From Litomosoides sigmodontis (Eukaryota > Nematoda > Chromadorea > Rhabditida > Onchocercidae): a stretch of DNA of 64,000 nt. The stretch is from positions 8,722,365-8,786,364 of the forward strand of contig OY718806.1 of assembly GCA_963070105.1 (NCBI GenBank), written 5' to 3'. The notes beneath the pieces were generated by a model. That model had not been told where the DNA came from. It saw only the letters and a program-made list of their open reading frames with translations, and did not search any database. This document shows positions 14,085-37,956 of this stretch, piece by piece; the first letter of the stretch is position 1, and each line of letters begins with the position of its first letter. The translations under genes and the position numbers were made by a program.

Positions 14085-15838
14085 TCAACTTCGCATAGAA
14101 AGCATGTATTTACACAATTCATATGCAGACCAGCTGAGCGCTGTGGAAGGAACTTGAAATATTATTCGAGCTTGAATTCCACGGAAAAATCCACCCGTCC
14201 CTCGGAGATAATAGATTGTCCTAATTCCATCAGCCAATCCTCTGCAAAACAACTTATACAATCAAAAGAACAAATTGCGCAGCAAAATAAAGATATGCTG
14301 CACAAAAAATTATTTCCAACTTTAAATGCAAAAATTAATTTCAATGGCAATTTAAATCAAATACTTGTAATATGCCGTATGTCCGCTTTGAGTGAACAAC
14401 TGACACGTGGTGTTAAACCGGGGAGTTTGCTGTGTATTCAGAACAGTCTTCACACAATCAAGAGGAGTTGTAATAGCTGCAGCTATTCCACCAGCAATCC
14501 CTGTAAATTATTTTGGTATTCAAACTGTTAAAAAAGATAAATAAAAGCATTAAGTAAATAACCACCAAAAAGCACATGTACACTTGCCGGAAGAGCGCAA
14601 TAAAATGATAAGAAGCACCTGGAACAGTAAGTGTACATGACGTTACATCAGGAAAAGGTTACTAATGAAAATCTTTCCAATTTTATAAAAATCAACTGTT
14701 TGTGTTTGTTAAACACTTCCCAGATACTAGCAACAAAAGCAGACTGAACTGCTATTAAACAAAACATAAAAAACATACCTCCGGAAACGAGATGAGAGGA
14801 AGGATTATAATTATGACAGGGATTTAGTAAGCTTTGCATATATTCATATATCATAAAATGTGTACACTGATAAGGTACATTAAGTGTTAGCTGCGTGATA
14901 TATGAACGATAAAAAGCTTTGATACCCTCTCTAATATAAATACAGCGTATGCATTCAATGCTATTACCATAAGGACTAAAAATCATTTGCATGCGTTGTT
15001 TCACTACCTGAAAGTAACATGCTGTTAACATGGCGTAACATAACCTTGACACCAAGGTCTTAGATTTTAAATGATAATCAATTTTCTTTAAAATCGATCT
15101 ACTAGTTAATGATTCTTCTGCTTTAGACGACGCTAAAAAGGAATTTCAAGGACTACATACCTCAGCTGGATTCATAACAGCATCATGGACAATAGTAGCA
15201 AGCGCTCCGGATATCGCATATGACGTAGAACCAGATACCCGTGGATTATTCAACAAATAAGCCTTGGAACTGCAAGATTTCATGCATTATTATAACCAAT
15301 TTCAAGAATTTGGAAATTTTTTTAGCTTAAAAATCTTTTTGTAATTCTGATCAAGGAAAGAAGATATATCACCAGAGGAAATTTATGCAAAAAAAATTTT
15401 TCTCATCAATCTAAAACAATAATATAGCAAAAAATGGAAGTTACACTCATTTCTGGGAGAATGAAAAACTTAGGATTAAACTCAGTATTAGTGAGTAGAG
15501 AAGAAATAGACATTATATTTCAATTCAGAAGAAAAAAAACGAAATACCAACTTTTCGTAAACTGTATAATACAAAGCATGAGCTGGAATGGTACCAAGCA
15601 CAACAGCATTAACTCCTTTTAATGATCGTAGCAAACCTTCGCGTTTTACCATTAATAAAAGACTATGCATTGCTGTTGGACATCTTGTTTCTGGACAAGG
15701 ACATAAACTTTGTAGCCGAGTTTTCACCGAATCGAATGGAAACATGAGACAGTGTTCGGCGAGACCGGCAACTGATCCAGCCAGAAGATGAACTGGCCAT
15801 CTGCATGGCGTTATTGGATTGCATAAACTATCAGCCAT
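14085..15838 (-). CDS. mfn-1: Mitoferrin-type mitochondrial iron carrier (SLC25A28/37 family)
   Basis: Inner-membrane carrier expected to bring iron into the mitochondrial matrix for heme and iron-sulfur cluster synthesis. Exons: 15838-about 15548, about 15262-15161, 15007-14779, 14500-about 14407 and 14241-14085, about 290 residues. All three carrier repeats carry their signatures: [23 protein letters not shown] (split by an intron) and [10 protein letters not shown]. The residues [11 protein letters not shown], the ending of repeat 1 ([20 protein letters not shown]) and [13 protein letters not shown] match mitoferrin rather than other SLC25 members. Two junctions are uncertain: exon 1/2 can be joined in phase in two ways, and exon 4 can end at 14407 or 14401. 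The gene faces away from dystroglycan across 1.2 kb. The symbol follows the C. elegans orthologue. Confidence 0.9.
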
Positions 15839-15845
15839 CCCCCCC

Positions 15846-15857
15846 CTAATCCCTCAT
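15846..15857 (-). promoter_or_regulatory. Three-codon upstream ORF in the mitoferrin leader
   Basis: Directly after a TTGCAG acceptor at 15858-15860 the leader reads ATG, two codons and TAG, followed by seven G bases and the main ATG at 15838. If the spliced leader joins here, the upstream ORF starts with the first base of the gene-derived mRNA and could lower initiation at the main ATG. Confidence 0.5.
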
Positions 15858-17096
15858 CTGCAAAATAAACACAGGAGATACTAATAAGTGAAATTTCAAA
15901 CCGTATTGCGAAAATGGTGGACTTCAATGAAATGCTAATTTAACTGGACTTAGAGAAATCCAAAAGTGCGAGATCTTTCTAAACAATCACATCTTATTCA
16001 TGGGTTGGCTGATACGTCAATATCTGAAACAACAAGATGTTACTGTAGATTTCCGATCCGCTTTCGCCATATATTGTCTTTAGAATTTCAACCTTAATGG
16101 AACTTGACTTGACCTGATTCCTATCAAAAGCAATTTCGCTTCCACAGATTTCTCTTCCGAAAATAACATAACTTAGCTATGGTAAAGGTAAAAGAGTATA
16201 TGTTATTCCTTGAAAGTTCCTATAACTTCTTTCAGTTGTTATCCTTTGTCTCATTCAATTCTTTCCCTCAACACTTTAAACTCCATCTTTCCGTATCCTG
16301 GAAAGAATTCCCCGGAAAAAAACACATTATAACTGACACGTAATCAGGAAAATCGAATAACACTAATCACAAATAGCGAACAACAACTTTTCCCACAACG
16401 CAAAAGCACCACCAACACCAATCAGCTGGACAATTAGGCCCACAAGCTACTCGAGCCCAAGCCTGATAGAGCAAGCCCGGATATACTGGAGAATGCTATC
16501 TTCACTATTTCTTCATTGTGTCTAATAATTCTTATCGCTCTGTACTGTCTCTCCAACTAACACATACTTTTTCCCTGTCGTGGATGTAACACGAGGGCAG
16601 AACGGCAATTGTCCAACACTTTCTTCTCCTGCTCTGTGATCTCTCTCAAATTGCAACAAGTCATGGCATCCCCTCTATTTTAACGCTCTTTCATACCTTG
16701 AATGTCTGATTTAAATATTTTCAAATTTTATCGATCTTTATCGTTGTGAAATAAGTCGTAATTGAAAGTGACCATCTTTCGTGGTCTGGAAGTCTTTTCT
16801 GAGAATTTCTCGTTGTTTATACGCCGTTTCTGATAAGGGAACAACATGAGAAGTTTATGAATGAGTTTATATGTTTTTCCAGTGATCCGCTATATCTCGA
16901 GTTATTCGAAACCTACAAAGCAAACAAATAGTTAGTGGGAAAGTAAAAATTGTCACATCATATGACCAATGACAAATAACAATTTGTGAAGTATTCGCTA
17001 CAATTCAGATCACTGTGTAGCATCTTTCGAATGCACAATAATGTTTATGATTAATATTTGATTTAATGCAAACTTTTAGAATAAAGATTTTTGCAG
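15858..17096. other. Divergent promoter region between mitoferrin and dystroglycan
   Basis: About 1.2 kb separating two genes transcribed away from each other. No exon is supported. Promoter elements were not identified. Confidence 0.45.
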
Positions 17097-20000
17097 ATGG
17101 AATATTTTAAACCAATAATAGCAGCATTACTTATATGTATATCCAGCGGGGTAGTATTGATACCAGAAACGGTTGAATTAGTAATTGGTCAACCGTTTCA
17201 CCACGCATTTCAAAGCGACTCAAATGTATTGGATGTCGAAGATGCATCCGGCGAACAACTACCAACATGGTTAATTTGGAGAAGAAATGAACGGTGATTT
17301 TTTCATGCCTCAAAAAATTTTATTTTCCGTCAAATAAATAACGGAAAATATGGATGGTACCTTGTTTTTTTTTTCAGTATTTTGGAAGGTATTCCACAAC
17401 CCACCGATGCTGGGAAAATATTTCTGCGGATAACGAACAATCATACTAACGATGTAATGGAAATTTCCATTAAGGAAGAAGTCGTAAATCCATGTGGTGC
17501 CGAAAGGAATGCATTATGGATGGAAATTGCATTTGATACTTCGCTTAGCAGTCTGAGCGTGGCTGATCAGTTGCATCTTGTTAATGTTGTTGCAAAATTT
17601 TTTAATATCAGTAGGTAAGTAAAATTGTTCCTTATTTGCACCGTACTAGTGGGGGGATTAATGTCATACAGAAAAGGAGGTTTTTTTTTTATAAAAATCT
17701 GTAATTTCTGAAAGATTCTTGTGGAGTTTCGAAATGTAGCTAGAAAAACATTTTTGCGCATAACAAACGATCATACTAACGGTGCAATGGAAATTTCCAT
17801 TAAGGAAGAAATCGTAAATCCATGTGTTGCCGAAAGGAATACATCGTGGATGGAAGTAGCATTTGGTACTTCGCTTAGTAGGTTGAGTGTAAAATGATCA
17901 GTTGAATCTTGTTAAAAAAAATGTAGGACAGTTAGCATAGATTATTTTCCAATAATGACATGACTATGTAACGATGAGGCTGCCTGGTCGCTAATCGTTT
18001 TGTTTCTATGACATTATTACAGCTACCTTGACTACGAATATATGTTTAGGGTTTGATTTAACAATCCAACACGAAAAATGTGATACTTTTAATTACTGAA
18101 ATTTAATCACGCTGTTCTTTCAGTTCCACTCTTCGTGTTTATTCAAGTAAGTATAAGGAAGAAGTAAGGCGCTCAGAAGTTATAGAATCCGGTATGCAAA
18201 ATAAGCCAAATAGTGATTCAATGACAATTATGTGGAAAATTTCTTGTGAAGAAATTGATGAGGGTGCTATTGATGTGCTAGAGAGAATGCTCACGTTTGA
18301 TGAAAGCTATGCTTCGTTAATGTTACGTCAAAAGCTGTTTGGATGGGAGGTTCGTGTTAACATTAGTTTGGTTTATTTAAAATTTTAGAAAAGAGATCAG
18401 CATTCCACTTAACTTTCAAAGTTTCTTTCTTCATTCAGTAATTCTGCCGAAAATTTTCCACTGCATCTTTCGGAGCACTGGAATTTTAGTACTTTCTGGG
18501 TCTATAGATGGAGTTAGGAATAAGTTCATTAATTGGAGCTTAGGACTTTTATGAATTACGTTGGAGTCAAGGATTTGTGGGCTTAAATGACTCTTTGGTT
18601 ATAGCAACTTATCATTATCTGACTACTAACCGATTTTAAGGAATTATACAGTCGAAAGTTTTGCAGCTGAGAAAAGGCAGATTATTGCCACTAAAACATC
18701 GTAACCGTGTTGCCGGAACCGATATCGTGTCTGAGCTTTCGTACTTCGCTACGAATGAACCATCTGCTAATTTTGAAGTAACAACTTCTAAAACTACAAC
18801 ACGTTTCTCGCGCTCTACAAAAAAAAATGACAGACCTCCAGTTCGGCTACATTCACTTCACGCTTTTACTTGCAGAAGGTGCACTTCGATGGTTTTTGTT
18901 GTCAAATATGATTTAATTATATGGTCAGCTAATTAGCAATTAACTACTGAAATAGTTAATTGCTAATTAGCTGACTTTATATTCAGTCGTTATCTAATAG
19001 TTTTTTTTTTTACTTTATTTGCCTTATATGGTATATAAAGATGTAGTTCAGAGGTATGATGTGCGAATACACCATTCCGAGGGAAGCATTCATTGATGCG
19101 GAAGATGGAGATACGCGCTCACTTGCTTTGACCGTTTATCCAATAGTCGCCGATAACAATTGGCTTACGCTAGATAAGAAGAATAAACAGACTTTACACG
19201 GTATTCCATTGAATACAGGGGACTTCGAATTTCGCCTGGAAGCACGAGACTCTGCAAATCAGGCAAGCTAAATGTCCGTCCTTATGATTGCATTGAACTA
19301 GTAGACAGAATTCTTGGCCGTCAAGTGAAGGTAATGTAGTGATGAGGAGGAGCATGGTGGCTTCTCAGTAACATGAAAAAGATAGATTGTGAATTACATG
19401 ATCGTGATATAAAATTCAATGGGAAATTTTCGATACGAATTTTTGCAATAGCACCCACGTACCATTATTTCTCGGTTTTTTGCAGATGACATCGGCACCT
19501 TTTCGAGTAACGGTTATTCCCGAACCACCGACCAATCACCTATTTATTCTTGATGTTGATCATAGTTACGAACGACTGGTGAAAGATCCGGACATTCTAT
19601 GTGCATTTGCGGAAAAATTATCTAATTCTTTAGGGGATCGAGTTCCAAAAAATCTGGTTATTAGGTTGGTTTTCAGGCACTTTTTGATAAACCAGTATTG
19701 TGTACGCTTTGTACTAATTTGGTAATATTATATTATTTCACATTTCAATACTGTTCTTAAAATGCTATTAATATTTTTCAGGAAAATTGAGGCTATTGGT
19801 AACGTAAAGCGTCAATCCCGTGTAATTTTTTCAAATGCTTCCTTGTCGTATAAATATTGTCAGAAAAAAGCAATTGATGCAATTAAGCATGTTATGCTAA
19901 CTAGGAGAAGAGATCGTATCCGAGCCGAGTTTATTCGAGAAATGGATAGTCGATTTCATGTGCGCAATGTGAAATTGGAATTCCAAGGTGATTTAGCATA

Positions 20001-20806
20001 TTTCACCAGCAATATAAGTGCTCATAACTACACAGCGGAAGGATTAAGTGTAATTTTTGACAGTTGGCTATGTAATCTGTTTCAGTACTAGGTAACCATT
20101 GATTGAACCGTCATATAGCGGCATTATAATGTTTGTCGAGGGACGTTGATCATTTACTCAGACAACCTTAACATTATTCTTCTCTGCTCTTGCTTTACAA
20201 CCTAATGTTTCTTTCCGGTTTGAAATTTGTGGGTTGAAATTCTACGGTTTTGTTGGTTCAGGATCTTGTGTCGAAGAATTGCTGCCATCTCGTCTTCCAG
20301 CAAACGTTTCATTATCGACAACCACTGTTGCTGGGGATCATGATATTTCATCTGTTCAACTGTGGTTACCAGTTGCCCTTATTGCGTTCTCCAAATTTTT
20401 CTTGGCTACACTGGCATTAGCTTGCTGCTTGGTAAAGCGAAAGAAAGCAAAAGCAGGTTTGAATTGCCGATATTTTGCTTTTTAAGATTCTTAAATTTTT
20501 CTAAGAGAGCTTTAGTATTAGAGGAGCAACGTGACTTAAAGAATGAATGCTTTATTCGTTTCAGTCCAATCAGAATACATTTCGAAGGGTTTGCCAGTAG
20601 TGTTTCCGGAAGAAATACCACAAGAGGATGAAACAGCAACAGTATCAACACCAATGTTGGTTAAGGACGAACGTCCACCACTAATGATTTCCCAGCACGA
20701 GAATCCCCTTTACAAACCTCCCCCTCCACTTTCCACCGCATCAAGCCCACGACCTCGAAATGCATTCACTAATCAGAGACAACCCCCACCTTATGTTCCG
20801 CCATAA
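17097..20806 (+). CDS. dgn-1: Dystroglycan
   Basis: Cell-surface receptor linking basement-membrane laminin to the cytoskeleton. Nine exons, all in phase, give 634 residues: 17097-17293, 17378-17614, 18124-18349, 18667-18878, 19052-19262, 19486-19664, 19782-19987, 20262-20456 and 20565-20806. The ATG directly follows TTGCAG, fitting trans-splicing. A signal peptide leads into a first cadherin-like domain; a short basic, S/T-containing linker near residues 230-290 replaces the long mucin region of vertebrates; a second cadherin-like domain (REAFIDAEDGD, RLEARDSANQ) and the membrane-proximal region follow. The transmembrane helix (LWLPVALIAF onward) is followed by KRKKAKA and the tail ends PPPYVPP, the dystrophin WW-binding sequence. 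The intron after 19262 starts with GC. Intron 2 holds a decayed copy of exon 2. At the alpha/beta cleavage site the usual Gly-Ser reads Gln-Ser. Confidence 0.95.
17740..17915 (+). pseudogene. Decayed duplicate of dystroglycan exon 2 inside intron 2
   Basis: This stretch repeats 17410-17585 at an offset of about 330 bases with scattered substitutions and short gaps. The encoded motifs NHTNDVMEISIKEE and VNPCGAERNA are still readable as NDHTNGAMEISIKEE-like and VNPCVAERNT-like. The copy lacks a good acceptor at its start and meets a stop near its end, so it is not expected to be an exon today. Confidence 0.85.
18924..18975. repeat. Perfect 23-bp inverted repeat (hairpin) in dystroglycan intron 4
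   Basis: Two perfectly complementary 23-base arms (18924-18946 and 18953-18975) flank a six-base loop. The arms are made of AATTAG-type segments. Confidence 0.9.
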
Positions 20807-22506
20807 TGTTCGCCTGTATCACATTAGATCAGTTTATTAGCTGCTTTTCACTGTTACTTTATTTACAACGAATGTTTTACCGACCAAATGCTGCTTTTAT
20901 ATTTTTGAATTATCATAATGTGAAGAACAAGTATCACTGCTGTATTCTTCATTTTTTTTAATACTCACTAATGTTGCTTATAGTTTACAGTGCAAATTCT
21001 TTCATCGAAAAATTCTTTCATTACATATTGCAGCAGATTTATTTCCCTGGCTATTATACACAATTTTACAATTAAATCTAGTCACTATTCACATTATATT
21101 TATTCGTTACATAGCTCTATCTCTTTGTTTTCACATTGTAATTCACTAATAATTTTCTGAAAAGAGCTTGTTAATTTCATATGGAAATTAACGATTTATC
21201 ATTGCAAATTCATTCATTGTAATAGTCTTGTTTTTTGTTAGTGATGTAAAGAACAGGCTACTGAGGAATAGTAGACTTGGAGCTGCTTGTTCTCTTTTAA
21301 TGTTTCACTTTTCGTTATATTTATGGAATATTGAAAAAGATTGGTTGATTAACTCACGAATACGACAGTTGGTTGAAGAACTAACATTTTCAAACTAAAA
21401 CCAATTTAGGTTAGGTATCAATTTTGTCAGGTTTTTTCAGTGCTCGTTGTAATCACTCATTCCTGAATGATTGTTATATTTTGATTATTCATACTTAATT
21501 TTTCTCATTAGACAGTTCAACTGCTCTAAAGTTGTTTTCTGACTTTCACTGATTGTTGTACATTTCTGTTAACTTCGTTAGGCTTACTTGTGAGTTTGAT
21601 ATATACTTTTTTAACAGAGCAAAAGTATGGTATTTCTCGTTCCTTCCTAGTTTCTATACTCATGTCGAGTATGAATGGCTGATGCATAATCCTAACAGGA
21701 ATCGTTTTGTTTCTTTTTTGTTAAAATTAGGTAGGCTTATGCATTCCATTACTTGATGATGCAATTATTTCCGACTAAGGAAGCATTCGGAACTATTATT
21801 TCATGTTTTTTTCTAAAAGGATATTTTTGACCTTTGAAGTCAGTTATTTTTTTTTCATCGAACAATTTCTGTTATTTGCTTTTTGAGTTCACTTTTTTTC
21901 AATTATTGAACAAGGTCGAAGTAGCGGAACTTTTGATAAGTTTTACTATAAAAGTGAAATTTCCTTTCACCTACTTGATACTTGATAAGTCTAATCATCA
22001 CTTCACCGCTTTTTATATTCCGCTGGTTGAAGATGAATTTTGATTTCCAATTGAAAAAAATGGACTTCGTTCAGAGAGGAAATGATTTTTTGTCAAATGG
22101 GCAAAACATCCTGTTTCAGCATTTCGGAATAAATTTACACTGCCCTATCACCAACATTAAAATCGTTTTATTTATTATTAATGCATGAAATGTTGTATGC
22201 GTCAGAAGGAAGCACTGAATTCAAAGATGCAATCACTGTTTTATAATAATCTTTGTTTCTTCAAGAATAAAACCATAGCGTTAGTTTGCTACAAATGCAA
22301 GCTTAATTTACAAAGCATAGAATTTACTGGAAACAGTAGTAGAACAGAAAGAGAAGTTTACAGTAAATGGATAGAGTGAAATTTAGCTTCGTATAGAGAG
22401 AGATATACGCATGTATCGTGTCGTAAAATTAAATGAAGAATGCAGCACATATGCAATTAACGGATATCGAATAGAAATGGGGGACGAAATGATGAATAAT
22501 AGTTAA
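20807..22506. other. Convergent 3' flanks of dystroglycan and the secreted-protein gene
   Basis: No supported exon. The stretch is T-rich on the plus strand and holds the 3' UTRs of two genes that point at each other. The reading frames seen are short and lack domains. Confidence 0.45.
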
Positions 22507-24715
<2,209 letters not shown>

Positions 24716-24733
24716 AACGATATCTTTCTTCCT

Positions 24734-27700
24734 CTGCAAAAAAAAGCAATCAAAAAATGCCTATCTTATTTGTTATACTTTACCGTAAGTTGGACTATAA
24801 AATTCATTTCAAAAGTATCTCATACATTCTGAAATATAAATAAAATAAGAGAGAAAAGAAATTTCATGAAATTACAAAATGACAGCGAACAATAAATGTT
24901 ATTTTTTCCATTTGTGCATGGGAAGATTTTGTCGTAAGGAAGACCATCACTATATAATTGTGTTAAACATTAAAAAATAGTTTCAAAAGATTTTAACAAA
25001 ATGTAATTAATCCCTAAAGAGACAATGAAAAAATCATCTCAATCTGAAAAATGTGACTTACTGACAGTTAAACATTGATAGTTTGATAATTCCCCGTTGT
25101 CTTTGTCCACATTATTATCGATAACATAAATGATACAGACTATTTTTAAACTTTAAAATTAAAAAATTAAGTGAAATTCAAGTGTCTTATTGAACCATGC
25201 TAATTGATGATGATGCCAAATGTTCTGATGTGGCAGCAACACTCATTATGGTACGATAGGTTGGATTCGTCGACTGGAAAACAGTTAGCTTCCTACAAAT
25301 ACCGAGGTACGGTAGGCTAGCAACCGCAGGCATTTTAAAGAAAGCCCGAATGACACAGTCAACAATTTGTCACGACTGGTGAACGATCTGGGCCTACAGT
25401 ATTCTTTTCATAATGATCAAAGAAAGAACAGTTATGCGGGTAATTTGAGTTTTTTTTTTTTTTTTTATTTTGCTAAATGAAATACATTGGGAAACATAAG
25501 AAAATATATTCTATAAATTTTAATAAAATATTGCACTCTCAAAAATACCGTCTTTTCCGCCAAGAATTGTGCCATTCTTATTAGTTTTGGCTTATTGAAT
25601 TAGTTTGATCAATCTAAGTATACTATTTTTAATTGATTCTCTCTTATTTTGAAAAGTGGACGGCGGATAGAGAGAGGGAGAGAGCGAGAAAGGGGTAGGA
25701 TTGATTTTGAATTTTAATACAAAAATATGATTTCTTCTAATGTAGAATTAATTATTCCACTTATTTTCTGTTAATTGCAATTTTTCTATTGGCTATTTAA
25801 TTGCTATGTCACCATCATTAGCATTTTTGATAACCTATGCAGATGACCACCGCCAATTTCGTTTTTGTTTCTCACGCAAACAGATTATAAATATAACACA
25901 TGCAATTTTGGAAACAATTTTTCCATAAATAGCATAAATAATAACTTGAAAAATTTCAATATTATATTTAAGCTAAAAAAATACCTTGAACTTTTTGTAC
26001 AATACGATTTTAAAATGAAGGGGTTTTTTACAATTGAAAAAAATTGAGATGAATTGAAATTGAGCAGAAACAGAGCAACGAAATTTACACCTTTTTTAAT
26101 TGAAAAAGAAAAGGAATAACTGATTGTCGACCTGAATGAAGTTAACTGAGAACACTAGAAATGCTAATTAAGGTGTATTTGAAAAAAAAACAAACATTTC
26201 GCAAACAAATTCCATTGCAAAAATCAAATCCTTCCCTATTTGATTAATTGAAATATATAGAAGCATTTGTTAATATATTTTATTGCAAATTTAATGACAA
26301 AAAATACGAATAATTCGAAATTTTTCACGTGCAAATATTCTTTTTTTTTTTCGTTTTCCATCTTTGGAGAGTTGTAACTTTGACAATTTTATAAGCTCAA
26401 AAAGAGCTAAGAAATTACACATCTATGATAAGTTCAATATTATTTTTAAGTTTTCAACAGAACGTAATTAGCATTTCCGCGCTACAAGTCAATCTCACTC
26501 AACTAAGGATTGTTTGTCTATAAGGAAGAAAAAGAAGACGAAGTTAGGAGCAGAAAAAAAAACCAATGCAAAAGAGAAATATTCAAATTGACTGCTACCA
26601 ATTCATGCATTTCAGTTCAATTTTAAATTTTAAGAATTTTAATGAGAAAAAAAAAGTACCACATATTACTAATTCTTAGTTTTTAAAGAGAAATAGAAGT
26701 ACATACATTATACGATCACAGATAGTTACATCGCTCAAACAACTTATGCACATGATAATCATAAGTGATCGGCAATCAGTAATCATCTGATTGTGTTATC
26801 AACGAAAAGTTATTTACTGCAAAATGTTGCAGAAAGAATGGAAGAATACCAATTTAAAAACTAACAAGAGAGTGGAAGAAAGAGAGAGAGAGAGAGGGAT
26901 GGAAAGCGATAGGGAGAGATGGTTGTGTTTTATTGTTTAATTTCATAAAATTTTCAAATATTTATACTTTTATGAAATTGCAGGAAATGGAAAAGTGTGA
27001 GGAATGGGAGGAAATTGGAAGGCATGGAAAGAAGAAATAACTGATTGCGCACCATATGACAGCGAAACTGGTCATAAAATTACTTCATTTTTTCTGCTTT
27101 TCTCATCACTTTTCTTACTAAAAATATATCATTGATAAAAGTATCATCGAAAGATAATTTCACCACTATCTGATAATGATAATGGTCACATTAGCATTGT
27201 TAAAATAGCCGTTCACTTATTTACAGACATCAACGACAATTACCATTTGCATTAGACCAATGATTTCATTAATCGTATTATGTGGTATACATTCGTTTTA
27301 ATTATAAATTTTTTAATTTTTAACAATGAAATGAAAATAAATTACCAGTGCAATAAGCGTGCAATGTTGAAACGTTGAAAATTTTTTATTCTAATAGGAT
27401 GGGAAAAAAATCAATTGGCGAGAGGAAATGATAATTTATTTCACAAACTGATACACAGTTCCTATCTTGAAGTGCGACGCCTCCAAACTCATTCATTCGA
27501 TGCAATTAGTCTAAATTCATATTTTAATGAGTTCAACCATCTTTGAATTACCTTAGCTTATCAAATAACACTGTTATTCATATGCTAATTGAACCTTCAA
27601 TTATCATCATAACTGATACGTTTATTTTAATGAACTGTGATTTACAATTTGTGAAAAGGAAATTTCTATTTCGTTATCATATTTCAGTGCGTATGCAAGG

Positions 27701-27962
27701 GAAGGAAAAAAAAAACGAGCAGTGCAATTGCACATTTTTAAATTGAGAAGCGAAAGGAAATGAGAAAATGGTGAAAACAAAAAGTGGAGGAAACTTCGTG
27801 CTAAATAACATCACCAAAAGTCACAGGTCAAGGTAAAAGAAAACAAAATGAAAAAATACCATGAAGAAAGGAATATGTAAAGTTGTGGACAGTAATAGGA
27901 AGTAATTTTTCGAAACTAAATAACCAAACTAACGAAAGGGTGAAAAAAAAAATCATTTAGGA
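24734..27962. other. Intergenic region between secreted protein and K+ channel genes
   Basis: About 3.2 kb of AT-rich sequence without supported exons. It holds the promoter side of the secreted-protein gene and the 3' flank of the channel. Short GA runs occur near 25672-25690 and 26880-26897. Confidence 0.45.

Positions 27963-37956
<9,994 letters not shown>

Noticed and set aside
14079..14531. 150-codon plus-strand frame
   Set aside because: It is antisense to mitoferrin exons 4 and 5, whose minus-strand product matches the carrier family residue by residue.
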